The notes under the pieces were generated by a model. The model saw only the letters and a list, made by a program, of their open reading frames with translations, had not been told where the DNA came from and ran no database searches. The position numbers and the translations under genes were made by a program. Of a stretch of 8,095 bases of DNA, positions 1 to 7,061 are shown in pieces; position 1 is the first letter of the stretch; every line of letters begins with the position of its first letter. This DNA is from Thermoplasmata archaeon. Its GTDB lineage: Archaea > Thermoplasmatota > Thermoplasmata > Lutacidiplasmatales > UBA184. Where the stretch lies: positions 1 to 8,095 of the forward strand of contig JAJYUO010000054.1 in the NCBI GenBank assembly GCA_021792485.1. The letters run 5' to 3'.

Positions 1-1
1 C

Positions 2-637
2 CACCCGGACCGGCCTCTCGTACGAGGCGAGTACACGGTCGCGGGGGCCCGTCGCCTCGCGATCGCGCTGTTCGTGGTCGGTGGGTTGCTGATCGTGCCG
101 ATCCTCGCGGCGCGCCCGCTCCTTGCAGTGATCTTCCTGGTCGCGGTCGGGTCGCTGGTGGGCTACGAAGTGCGGTGGAAGGCACGCGGGCTGGTCGGGA
201 ACGCGCTCGTCGCCCTGCTGACGGGCCTCGTCTTCCTCTACGGGGGCACCGCGGCCGGAGCGCCGGTGATCGTGCTCCCGTTCGTCGGCATGGCCTTCCT
301 CGCGACCCTCGCCCGCGAGATCACCAAGGACATCGAGGACATGGCCGGAGACGTCGGCCGCCGGACCCTTCCGATGGTGCGGGGAGTGCCGTTCGCGACC
401 GCGTCGGCGCGCGCGTCGATCGGCGCCGCGATCGCGCTCAGCTTCGCGCCGCTGTTCTGGTTCGTCCCCATCAGCTCCGTCGCGGGGATTATGTACCTCG
501 CCCTCGTCCTCGCCGCCGATGCGATCTTCGTCGCGTCGGTGGCGTTCCTGCCGTCGCGCCTCCATTGGGAGCAGACCGTGAGCAAGGGAGCCATGGCGGT
601 CGCTCTCCTCGCCTTCCTGGCGGTGGCGTTCCGGTGA
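2..637 (+). CDS. ubiA: UbiA-family prenyltransferase, probable digeranylgeranylglyceryl phosphate synthase (5' truncated)
   Basis: This is an integral-membrane prenyltransferase. It probably adds the second geranylgeranyl chain to geranylgeranylglyceryl phosphate (GGGP to DGGGP) in archaeal ether-lipid synthesis. The window opens inside the gene: the frame is open from base 2 and the first readable residues, HPDRPLVRG, match the end of the first UbiA Asp motif (Nx(P)xRPLxxG). The upstream Asp residues and roughly 70-80 N-terminal residues are missing. The second Asp-rich motif is intact at about bases 326-352 (KDIEDMAGD), followed by RRTLP. These motifs bind Mg2+ and prenyl diphosphate in the family. 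The remainder is a series of hydrophobic helices, 211 residues visible in all. The stop overlaps the GTG start of GGGP synthase by 4 nt. UbiA enzymes also serve quinone and heme pathways; the adjacent GGGP synthase and CDP-archaeol synthase genes favour the lipid role (inference). Confidence 0.88.
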   Translation, partial: HPDRPLVRGEYTVAGARRLAIALFVVGGLLIVPILAARPLLAVIFLVAVGSLVGYEVRWKARGLVGNALVALLTGLVFLYGGTAAGAPVIVLPFVGMAFLATLAREITKDIEDMAGDVGRRTLPMVRGVPFATASARASIGAAIALSFAPLFWFVPISSVAGIMYLALVLAADAIFVASVAFLPSRLHWEQTVSKGAMAVALLAFLAVAFR

Positions 638-1392
638 CCCGCGTCGGGCCCGTGGAACGGGGCCTTCTCGAACAGCTGGAGCGGGGGCCGGTCCATCTCG
701 CCCTCATCGATCCGGAGAAGTCGAGCCCCGAAGAGAGCGCGGCGCTGGCCCAGGGGGCCGTCGAGCTCGGGTCGGCGGGGATCATGCTCGGCGGATCCAC
801 CGGCATCTCGCGCGAGCGCATGGATGCGACCGCGAAGGCGGTTCGCACCGCGGTCCGGGCGCCGACGATCATCTTTCCGGAGGGTCCCGGATCGCTCACG
901 GCCGAAGCCCACGCGATCTTCTTCATGAGCCTCCTCAACTCGCGGAGCCTCGATCTCGTCATACGCACGCACGCCCGGACCGCGCTCGCCATCCGCAAGC
1001 TCGGGCTCGAGCCGCTTCCGATGGGATACGTCGTGGTCGCCCCAGGAATGCGGGTCGGAGAGGTCGGTCAAGTCGACGCGGTCGATCGTAACGATCTCGC
1101 CGGAGCTCAAGGGTACGCCCTCGCCGCCGAGATGCTGGGGATGAGGTGGGTCTACCTCGAAGCCGGGTCGGGAGCGCCGGCTCCCGTGCCGGCCGAGATG
1201 GTACGGTCCGTCCGTTCGGTCGTTTCGATCCCGCTGATCGTCGGCGGAGGGATCCGCTCGGGACCGGAGGCCCGGGAGCTGTTGGAGGCAGGGGCCCAGG
1301 TGCTCGTCACCGGTACGATCGCCGAGGCCGAGGGAATCGGCCCCCGGTTCCGCGCCATCCTGACGGAGGTGAAGCGCGCCCGTGCCCGCTAG
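634..1392 (+). CDS. Geranylgeranylglyceryl phosphate synthase (GGGP synthase)
   Basis: This enzyme joins geranylgeranyl diphosphate to sn-glycerol-1-phosphate, the first committed step of archaeal membrane lipid synthesis. The protein is a (beta/alpha)8 barrel of 252 residues, normal for the family (about 230-260). Visible family motifs are LIDPEK with the Mg-binding Asp26, GGSTG around residues 53-57, FFMSLLNS, the phosphate-binding YLEAGSGA at 174-181, and GGGIRSG at 204-210 followed by AGAQVLVTGT. I chose the GTG at 634 because it overlaps the upstream TGA as GTGA and has a weak purine-rich stretch (GGTGG) 7 nt before it. A second in-frame GTG at 652 would remove six residues and cannot be excluded. 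The 3' end overlaps the DUF2070 start by 11 nt. The longer open frame reaching back to base 175 is a shadow of the UbiA gene. Confidence 0.95.
   Translation: MTRVGPVERGLLEQLERGPVHLALIDPEKSSPEESAALAQGAVELGSAGIMLGGSTGISRERMDATAKAVRTAVRAPTIIFPEGPGSLTAEAHAIFFMSLLNSRSLDLVIRTHARTALAIRKLGLEPLPMGYVVVAPGMRVGEVGQVDAVDRNDLAGAQGYALAAEMLGMRWVYLEAGSGAPAPVPAEMVRSVRSVVSIPLIVGGGIRSGPEARELLEAGAQVLVTGTIAEAEGIGPRFRAILTEVKRARAR
1365..1372 (+). promoter_or_regulatory. Strong Shine-Dalgarno for the DUF2070 gene
   Basis: GGAGGTGA lies inside the end of the GGGP synthase gene, 9 nt before the GTG at 1382. It is close to a full complement of the archaeal 16S rRNA 3' tail. It fixes GTG 1382 as the start despite the 11-nt overlap, and shows that initiation of this gene need not depend only on coupling. 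Confidence 0.75.
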
Positions 1393-3205
1393 CGATCCGC
1401 TGCGTCCTTCGGGCGTGAACCATCCACCGCCGAAGACCAGCAACCTGCTGCTTAGGGCGCCATCACCCGCGACGTCCGTCGCGATCACCACGGTCCTTTC
1501 GATCGGCATAGCGCTCGTCCTTTGGGCGCCGAACTGGCCGGAGGTGACGCCGTCGTTCCTCTTCGTGTTCCTCATCCCCGCGTTCGTCGCCGGAGGTGCG
1601 ACCCCCGCGGTCGCCCGGATGCTCAACGGCCGCTTCGAGCTACAGCGTAGCCTCTTCCTCGTCGTGATGGTGCTCCTCATCGAGTTGCCCATCGCGGCGG
1701 TGGGTCGCCTCGGCCTCCTCCTCGTGCCGTCCTACGCTCCGGGGGTCTGGGCGATCCTTCTCTTTCTCCAGGCCCCGGCCCTGTGGTTCCGCCATCTGAC
1801 GCTCTACGGGGTCTCGAGCGCACGGCACACGCGCTCGATCGCCCCCGCGGCGCTCCAACCGATTCTCGCCATCCTCCTCATGTTCCTCCTCGTGACCCCG
1901 TCGATCGAGCTGGTGACGGCGGCGGTCGTCCTCCTCGCCCTCGGCTTCTTGTGCGCGTTCCTGCTCCTTCGGGTCGTCGACCGCCCTCTGCAGCACGGCT
2001 TCCAGAGTTCGGGGCTGTCGATGATGAGGCCCTTGTTGGATCACGTCAACCGCCGTGACCCGGAAGCGACCGGGCTCATCGAGGCATTCTTCCTGAAGTC
2101 GGCCCAGCCCGCCAATCTCCACGTGACGGCGGTCCGGTTCGGAGCTCCCACGGGCGCCGTGGCGACGATCGCGCTGCCCACGGTGCACCCGGGTCCGTTC
2201 GGCGCGATCGGGGCCAGCGACCTTCCGAGGAAGATGGTCGAGGCGCTGGGCTCGACGGCGGGCACCGTGTTCGTTCCGCACACCCCGTGCGACCATGACC
2301 TCGACCTCCCGTCCCGGGCCGAGACCGAAAAGATGACCGCCGCGACGCGCGCGCTGTTCGAGTCGATCTCCCGCACCCCGGGACCTCATCGCGGAAGCCC
2401 GCTTCTCACACCGTACGCGGGGAGCCTCGCCCGGGCCCAGATCGTGGGGGACTGCGCGCTCGTCCTCGTCACCCAAGCGCCGGCGCCGACCGACGACATC
2501 TCCTTCGCCGTCGCCGACCGCCTCGTCCGGGATGTCGAGACGTCGTACGGCGTGCGCGTGGCGCTCATCGACGCCCACAACTCCTACGTCGAGGATCAGG
2601 GGGACGTTGCCTACGCGACGCCGCTCGCAGAGCGCCTCGTGCGCGACGCGAAGGCGGCCGTCGCCGCGGCGCTCGCTGCGACGCAGGACTCCTCGATCGA
2701 GGTCGGGACCGCCGTGATGCGAGGATACGACATCGCTCGGGACGGGATCGCCGGAGAGGGAATGCGCGCGCTCGTGCTGCGGACGGCCGGCACGACGTCG
2801 GCGTACGTGCTGATCGATGGGAACAACCTGGTGCAGGGGTTGCGCGACCCGATCGTCGCCCGGCTGCGAACGCTCGTCGACGCGGCGGAGGTCCTGACGA
2901 CGGACAACCACGTCGTACACGAGGCCGATGGATCGACGAACCCGGTCGGAGGACGGTATCCGAAGGAGGCGCTGATCGTCGATGCCGAGACGACCGTGCG
3001 CAGCGCGCTCTCCCACCTCCACCCGGTCGAGGTCGCGAGCGGTCGCGCGCAGGTCACCGGGGTCCTCGTCCTCGGCCCCGGATTCACGTCCCGCCTGCTG
3101 ACCGCCATCAGCGACACGGTCTCGATGCTAGGGAACTCTCTTGTGATGACCTTGCTACTGCTGCTGGCGAGTTCGCTGGTCGTCTTGTTCGCGCTCGCCC
3201 ACTGA
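1382..3205 (+). CDS. DUF2070-family archaeal membrane protein
   Basis: A 607-residue polytopic membrane protein of the archaea-specific DUF2070 family, whose function I do not know to be established. About six hydrophobic helices occupy residues 30-200. A soluble region of about 370 residues follows, then one more helix at about 578-605, so the soluble part is tethered at both ends. The soluble region contains clustered polar motifs: HPGPFG (269-274), HTPCDHDLD (300-308), DAHNS (397-401) and DNHVVH (508-513). The spacing of His, Asp and Cys in otherwise ordinary sequence suggests a metal-dependent active site (inference; no ligand has been proven). HPGPFG is the motif I rely on most for the family call. 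Start GTG 1382 is supported by a strong Shine-Dalgarno. The gene lies directly after GGGP synthase in a lipid-synthesis operon, which points to a membrane or lipid-related job without proving it. Confidence 0.85.
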   Translation: MPASDPLRPSGVNHPPPKTSNLLLRAPSPATSVAITTVLSIGIALVLWAPNWPEVTPSFLFVFLIPAFVAGGATPAVARMLNGRFELQRSLFLVVMVLLIELPIAAVGRLGLLLVPSYAPGVWAILLFLQAPALWFRHLTLYGVSSARHTRSIAPAALQPILAILLMFLLVTPSIELVTAAVVLLALGFLCAFLLLRVVDRPLQHGFQSSGLSMMRPLLDHVNRRDPEATGLIEAFFLKSAQPANLHVTAVRFGAPTGAVATIALPTVHPGPFGAIGASDLPRKMVEALGSTAGTVFVPHTPCDHDLDLPSRAETEKMTAATRALFESISRTPGPHRGSPLLTPYAGSLARAQIVGDCALVLVTQAPAPTDDISFAVADRLVRDVETSYGVRVALIDAHNSYVEDQGDVAYATPLAERLVRDAKAAVAAALAATQDSSIEVGTAVMRGYDIARDGIAGEGMRALVLRTAGTTSAYVLIDGNNLVQGLRDPIVARLRTLVDAAEVLTTDNHVVHEADGSTNPVGGRYPKEALIVDAETTVRSALSHLHPVEVASGRAQVTGVLVLGPGFTSRLLTAISDTVSMLGNSLVMTLLLLLASSLVVLFALAH

Positions 3206-3220
3206 GCAAGGCACGGGTAG

Positions 3221-3226
3221 GGAGGG
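3221..3226 (+). promoter_or_regulatory. Shine-Dalgarno for the M20 hydrolase
   Basis: GGAGGG lies 6 nt upstream of ATG 3233, in the 27-nt gap after the DUF2070 stop. The gap shows no hairpin or T-tract, so it reads as an intra-operon spacer rather than a terminator or promoter. Confidence 0.65.
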
Positions 3227-3232
3227 AAAACG

Positions 3233-4867
3233 ATGCGCGAGAACGGAGGACCCACGGCGCTCGCCCGCGCGGCGAAGGCGATGGGAGACCCGGACGCCCT
3301 CGACCTCCTGAGCTCGCTGGTGTCGATCGCCCCGACCAACCTCGAGGACCCGGCCCACGCGCGCTGGGAGAAGCCGCATTACGCTCAGGCGATCGACCGC
3401 ATCCTGAGGGAAGCGCGCGAGCGAGGCTTTTCGACCCGCATCTACGACGCCGTGGCCGACCCTTCTTTCCGCGGCACGATCGCCGGTGGCGGCCCTCGCC
3501 CGAACGGGATCATCGACCTCGACGTCGGCGCGAAGCGCACGGTGCTGATCATGGCCCACTTCGACGTGGTCCCGGTGCCGGAAGAGCAGCGCTCGCACTG
3601 GAAGAGTCCCCCGTTCACGTTGACCGCGCGGGACGACGGCCGGCTCTACGGGCGGGGTTCGAACGATGATCTGGGGAGCGGGGTGGTCGCGGGCCTTACG
3701 GCTCTCACCTCTCTCTCCCGGGAAACGTCGCTCCCGGCGAACGTCCGCCTCCTCGTCTGCTGCGACGAGGAGACCGGGGGCGAAGGGGGAATCGAAGCGA
3801 TCCGAGCGCACGACGATTCCCTCCGACCGGACGATCCCGAACGGATCCTCCGGGCCGACGTCGTCCTGATCCCGGACGGCAGCCCCCATACGACCGCAGG
3901 TTCTTCGGGCGTGGCATTCCTAGACGCGACCGCGAACGAACCGATCACCCTCGCCCAGACGCTGGTCTATGGCGAGCGGCTCGTGCACGTCCACGATCTC
4001 GCCCGGACCTGGCGGTCGGCCCTCGCCAGCGAGGATTGGCCGAAGTTCGGCGCACCGGCGCCGGTCGTCACCGGACGGGCCACCGTGACAAAGTTCGACT
4101 ACGTGGCCATCGGGTCGGCGGGCCCACGGCCGCGCGTGGCGCTCGTCCATACGGAGACCGAGGCCGCCAACCAGATCGCCCGGTCCGTGACGATGGCCTT
4201 CGACGGCCCTCCCGCCGCACTCGCGGACCTTCCCTCGCGGCTCGCGTCGCTCGTTCCCGCCCCGTTCGCGGTCGAGCCGGTCATCGCCACCGGCGCTCGG
4301 ATCCCATCCGGAGCCTCCTCGATTTCCCTCGTGGGGCTGAGCGGGCACGGCGGCTATCCCCATCGGGCGCGCAACCCGGTCCCGGCCGCGATCGACCTGC
4401 TGAAGGCCGCGGCGAACCGAGGCTGGATCGAGGCAGACGGTCTCGGCGACCCGGCGTTCGTCGTCGACCTTCGGCTGCCGCCCGAGATGGAGCTAGCTCC
4501 CGGTACGGACGCCGTCTTCGCGTCTTTGGCTCCCTGGATACGGGAAACGCTCCCGGTCGCTCGCATCGTCGCTCCTCCGGGCCGGTGCCGACCCGGCTAC
4601 GCCCTTCCCGTGGACCATCCGATGGTGCAACGCCTCGCTGGGATCATGCGGGATGTCTTCCACGAGCCGGGGATTTTCGGGGAGTACGGCGGCACGGACG
4701 CGAGTTCGATTCGTGGCCTCACCACGCCGTCCGGGGAGCCGCTTCCCGCCCTCGTATTTGGCAGCATGGACCGCGACGCGCACATCCACGAGGCGGAAGA
4801 GAGCCTGGACCCGGCTCGCTTCGCCGGGGTGGTCGAAGTGATGCGTCGGTTTGTCCGGGACCTCTAA
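3233..4867 (+). CDS. M20-family metallohydrolase (peptidase/deacylase) with large internal insertion
   Basis: A cytosolic dizinc amidohydrolase of the M20 (ArgE/DapE/carboxypeptidase G2) family; the substrate cannot be told from sequence. All expected residues are present. They are H109 in AHFDVVP with D111, bridging D145 in GRGSNDD, the catalytic pair E179-E180 in CCDEETGG, D215 in IPDG, and the last ligand H519 in HIHEAEE. The lid/dimerisation motif is GHGGYPH with H372, and a VDLR motif follows. Spacings match carboxypeptidase G2 except between D215 and H372, where about 157 residues replace about 30. This implies an extra segment at about residues 222-350 and explains the length (544, against about 400 usual). 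No signal peptide is visible. The ATG has a good Shine-Dalgarno. RocB-type M20 proteins are of similar length, but I see no convincing RocB signature. The gene lies between DUF2070 and carS; the link to lipid synthesis is unknown. Confidence 0.9.
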   Translation: MRENGGPTALARAAKAMGDPDALDLLSSLVSIAPTNLEDPAHARWEKPHYAQAIDRILREARERGFSTRIYDAVADPSFRGTIAGGGPRPNGIIDLDVGAKRTVLIMAHFDVVPVPEEQRSHWKSPPFTLTARDDGRLYGRGSNDDLGSGVVAGLTALTSLSRETSLPANVRLLVCCDEETGGEGGIEAIRAHDDSLRPDDPERILRADVVLIPDGSPHTTAGSSGVAFLDATANEPITLAQTLVYGERLVHVHDLARTWRSALASEDWPKFGAPAPVVTGRATVTKFDYVAIGSAGPRPRVALVHTETEAANQIARSVTMAFDGPPAALADLPSRLASLVPAPFAVEPVIATGARIPSGASSISLVGLSGHGGYPHRARNPVPAAIDLLKAAANRGWIEADGLGDPAFVVDLRLPPEMELAPGTDAVFASLAPWIRETLPVARIVAPPGRCRPGYALPVDHPMVQRLAGIMRDVFHEPGIFGEYGGTDASSIRGLTTPSGEPLPALVFGSMDRDAHIHEAEESLDPARFAGVVEVMRRFVRDL

Positions 4868-4872
4868 GGAGA
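4868..4872 (+). promoter_or_regulatory. Shine-Dalgarno for carS
   Basis: GGAGA (within TAAGGAGA, which includes the M20 stop codon) lies 7 nt before the GTG at 4880. It decides the non-ATG start of carS and suggests termination-coupled reinitiation across the 12-nt gap. Confidence 0.6.
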
Positions 4873-4879
4873 TTCTCCC

Positions 4880-5458
4880 GTGCTTCCGCAGCCGATCGCC
4901 AGCCTCGCCGCCGTGATCTGGGTCTTGCTGCCGGCGTTCAGCGCCAACGCTCTCGCGACCGTTCCTCGGGGGGCCGGCCCGGCGATGGACTTCGGGCGGA
5001 GTTGGCCGTGGGACGGTCGTCGGGTCCTCGGCACGTCGAAGACGTGGTCCGGCTTCCTCGTCGGGTCGATCCTCGGGATCGTGGTCGGTCTGGTCGAGGC
5101 GTGGCTAATCCTCCTCGCACCGCCGAACCTCGCGGTCGTTCCCACGTTCGCTCCGAGCGTCGTCGCCGCGATCCCCGTGGTGGCCGTCATCGCCGTTGGC
5201 GCGATGATCGGCGACGCAATCGGCTCGTTCATCAAGCGCCGCATGAACCGGCCCAGCGGCTCGCGCGTCTGGCTCCTCGACCAGTTTCCGTTCGTCCTGG
5301 TTCCGATCGCGCTCGGATTTGCGTTGTATCCCTCGCTGTTCCTCGCGACGTTCGCGAACGGGGAAGCCATCATATGGCTCGTGCTGCTGACGATCCTGCT
5401 CCACCTAGGGTTCAACTGGGTGGGGTTCAAGGCCGGCCTGAAGAAGGTGCCATGGTGA
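4880..5458 (+). CDS. carS: CDP-archaeol synthase
   Basis: CarS transfers CMP from CTP to 2,3-di-O-geranylgeranylglyceryl phosphate, giving CDP-archaeol, the activated precursor for polar head-group attachment. It acts in the membrane. The 192-residue protein has about five hydrophobic segments. It carries the family hallmarks: SANALATV near the N-terminus, GTSKTWSGF in the first cytosolic loop, and GDAIGSFIKRR (111-121) followed by LLDQFPF with D134-Q135. These Asp and basic residues belong to the CTP/Mg2+-binding region by analogy with bacterial CdsA. The length is slightly above the usual ~170-180. The GTG start is backed by GGAGA 7 nt upstream. The gene overlaps pyrE by 7 nt (or 4 nt if pyrE starts at GTG 5455). 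With the UbiA and GGGP synthase genes it completes consecutive steps from GGPP to CDP-archaeol. Confidence 0.93.
   Translation: MLPQPIASLAAVIWVLLPAFSANALATVPRGAGPAMDFGRSWPWDGRRVLGTSKTWSGFLVGSILGIVVGLVEAWLILLAPPNLAVVPTFAPSVVAAIPVVAVIAVGAMIGDAIGSFIKRRMNRPSGSRVWLLDQFPFVLVPIALGFALYPSLFLATFANGEAIIWLVLLTILLHLGFNWVGFKAGLKKVPW
5444..5449 (+). promoter_or_regulatory. Shine-Dalgarno-like AAGGTG before pyrE
   Basis: AAGGTG lies in the end of carS, only 2 nt before ATG 5452 but 5 nt before GTG 5455. The spacing fits the GTG better, leaving the exact pyrE start open. Confidence 0.4.
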
Positions 5459-6000
5459 CCTCCTCCGAACCGCCGACCTCGATGGAGATCGCCCGGCTCC
5501 TCCTCGATGCCGGGGCGGTCCGCTTCGGCGACTTCACGCTCGCGAGCGGGCAGAGATCCGATGTGTACGTTGACGTGAAGAAGGCGTGGACCGACCCCGG
5601 GAGGCTCGAGCGCCTGGCGCAGGGCTTGGCACGGCACGTGGGCGACGCGGACTGCCTCGCCGGCATGGAGCTCGGCGCCGTGCCGCTGGTCGTGGCGACC
5701 GCGCTCGTCGTCCACCGCCCCCTGATCGTGATCCGGAAGGCCGCGAAGGAGCACGGAACGCGGCAACGCTACGAAGGGGAGATCGCGCCGGGCGCCCGGG
5801 CGCTCCTGATCGAGGACGTCTCCACCACCGGGGGGAGCGCGATCGAGTCGATCGAGGTGTTGCGAGCGGCGGGGGCCCGGGTCGACCGCGCGGTCGTGGT
5901 CGTCGACCGGGAGCAGGGGGCCCGAGAGAAGCTCGCGTCGGTCGGAGTCCACCTGACGGCCCTCGCCACGCTCACGCAGGTGCGCGGAGCTCGCGCGTGA
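5452..6000 (+). CDS. pyrE: Orotate phosphoribosyltransferase
   Basis: PyrE converts orotate and PRPP to orotidine 5'-monophosphate in de novo pyrimidine synthesis. The 182-residue cytosolic protein has the typical opening GAVRFGDFTLASGQRSDVYVD. The catalytic-loop region is RKAAKEHGT with K96 and K99, and the PRPP-binding signature is LLIEDVSTTGGSA with E121-D122. These features separate it from other phosphoribosyltransferases. The ATG at 5452 is used here. GTG 5455 would give a GTGA overlap with the carS stop and a better Shine-Dalgarno spacing, and ATG 5482 also keeps the conserved N-terminus. The frame stays open back to 4036, but that part is a shadow of the M20 and carS genes. The stop overlaps the endA GTG as GTGA. 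CTP is a product of this pathway and a substrate of CarS, so shared expression is plausible, though this is only inference. Confidence 0.94.
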   Translation: MVTSSEPPTSMEIARLLLDAGAVRFGDFTLASGQRSDVYVDVKKAWTDPGRLERLAQGLARHVGDADCLAGMELGAVPLVVATALVVHRPLIVIRKAAKEHGTRQRYEGEIAPGARALLIEDVSTTGGSAIESIEVLRAAGARVDRAVVVVDREQGAREKLASVGVHLTALATLTQVRGARA

Positions 6001-7061
6001 GCGCGACCGCCGGTCCGGACGGCTCGGCGCGGATCCGCGACCCGGCCGAAGCGAGTGCGATCCACGCGAAGGGCTACTTCGGCTCCCTCGAGCCGGCCGG
6101 GGTGCTTGCCCTCGACCGCTTCGACGCGGTCTACCTGGCCGAGATGGGTCGGATCGAGGTTCTCGATGCACGGGGCCATGTGATCCGTTGGCCGGAGCTG
6201 TTCCGGCGCGCGGCGCGAAGCGATCCGGGCTTTGGGGTCCGCTATCTCGTCTACCGGGACCTTCGCCAACGCGGGTACGTGGTCCGGGCGAGCCCGCCTC
6301 CCGTGGCGTTCGCCGTCCTCCCGCGGGGAGGCGTCCTGAACAAGACGCCCTCGAAGTTCTGGGTTGAGGCGGTCAGCGAGCGCGCTCCGTTCGACCTCGG
6401 GCGCCTCTTCGAGCTTGCGGACCGCACACGGAGTGCGAAGAAGTCCCTCCTCATCGGGGTAGTCGACGAGGAGTCCGATCTCACGTACTATCGCGTCCGA
6501 CGTCCGACACCCAACGGTTCTCTTCTCCCGCAGGGTCTTTCCTCCCCTACCGTAGGCACGCTCGGGCACGACCGAGTCATCGTCCACGATCCGGCGGCGG
6601 TCGAAGAGCTGGGTCGGCTCGGGGCGTACGGCAGCCGGGTCGGCGCTCGCCTCGAGCTCAGCCTGATCGAGAGCGCCTACCTCGCGCGCACCCACCAACT
6701 CTCGCTCGTCCAAGGCTCCACCGGCAGGACGGTTTCCTCCGCGTATCTCGAGCGCCGGGCCCGGCAGCTCGACCCGATGTTCCTCGAGCGCCTAGCCGCC
6801 TACGAGGACCTGCGCCGCCGGGGGCTGATCGTCAAGACAGGGTTCAAGTACGGAGCGCACTTCCGCGCCTACCTTCACAATCCGGACCACGCCCACGCCC
6901 GCTACCTCGTGCGGGCCGCTCCGGATCGTCTCGTATCCGCGTGGCCGGAAGTATCGGGAGGAGTCCGCGTCGCCCAGGGGGTCCGGAAGGAGTTCCTGCT
7001 CGCCGGCGTTCGCCCCGACCGATCCGTTCGCTACCTCGAGCTCGAGAGGATCCGGCCCTAG
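5997..7061 (+). CDS. endA: tRNA-splicing endonuclease, two-repeat (alpha2) type
   Basis: EndA cuts the bulge-helix-bulge at tRNA exon-intron borders. The 354-residue protein fits the two-repeat form that dimerises. The C-terminal repeat (from about residue 205) carries the catalytic triad: Y292 in KYGAHFRAY, H300 in AHARYLV and K331 in VRVAQGVRKEF. Aligned to the Methanocaldococcus jannaschii triad (Y115, H125, K156), the His-to-Lys spacing is identical (31) and Tyr-to-His is 8 instead of 10. The N-terminal repeat keeps the fold-like segment KKSLLIGVVDEESDLTYY but lacks Tyr and His equivalents, as expected for the pseudo-catalytic half. The widely conserved His of RVAHSVRK is Gln327 here. GTG 5997 forms a GTGA overlap with the pyrE stop, with GGAG 7 nt before it. 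It is the last gene of the operon and its TAG overlaps the stop of the convergent regulator. Confidence 0.94.
   Translation: MSATAGPDGSARIRDPAEASAIHAKGYFGSLEPAGVLALDRFDAVYLAEMGRIEVLDARGHVIRWPELFRRAARSDPGFGVRYLVYRDLRQRGYVVRASPPPVAFAVLPRGGVLNKTPSKFWVEAVSERAPFDLGRLFELADRTRSAKKSLLIGVVDEESDLTYYRVRRPTPNGSLLPQGLSSPTVGTLGHDRVIVHDPAAVEELGRLGAYGSRVGARLELSLIESAYLARTHQLSLVQGSTGRTVSSAYLERRARQLDPMFLERLAAYEDLRRRGLIVKTGFKYGAHFRAYLHNPDHAHARYLVRAAPDRLVSAWPEVSGGVRVAQGVRKEFLLAGVRPDRSVRYLELERIRP

Noticed and set aside
238..1692. Long minus-strand open frame (484 codons) opposite the UbiA, GGGP synthase and DUF2070 genes
   Set aside because: Its translation is rich in Arg, Gly, Ala and Pro with no recognisable domain. 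It lies opposite clearly conserved proteins and is a typical high-GC antisense shadow.
1640..3022. Minus-strand open frame of 460 codons inside the DUF2070 gene
   Set aside because: Arg/Asp/Glu/His-rich low-complexity translation, complementary to a conserved gene, with no domain or start signal.
3206..3232. Operon break between DUF2070 and the M20 gene
   Set aside because: The 27-nt gap holds only a Shine-Dalgarno, with no T-tract, hairpin or TATA-like sequence, so continuation of the transcript is more likely.
4036..5451. N-terminal ~470 codons of the plus-strand frame that ends with pyrE
   Set aside because: Arg/Gly/Pro-rich translation overlapping the M20 and carS genes in another frame. 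Only the part from about 5452 has PyrE motifs, so there is no giant fusion protein.
4864..6171. Minus-strand open frame of 435 codons opposite carS and pyrE
   Set aside because: No family features and Arg/Ser/Pro-rich composition. It is a shadow of well-identified genes.
7035..7046. CTCGAGCTCGAG palindrome near the end of endA as a terminator
   Set aside because: It encodes ordinary Leu-Glu repeats, has no loop or T-tract, and archaeal termination relies mainly on T-rich sequence, so the palindrome looks incidental.
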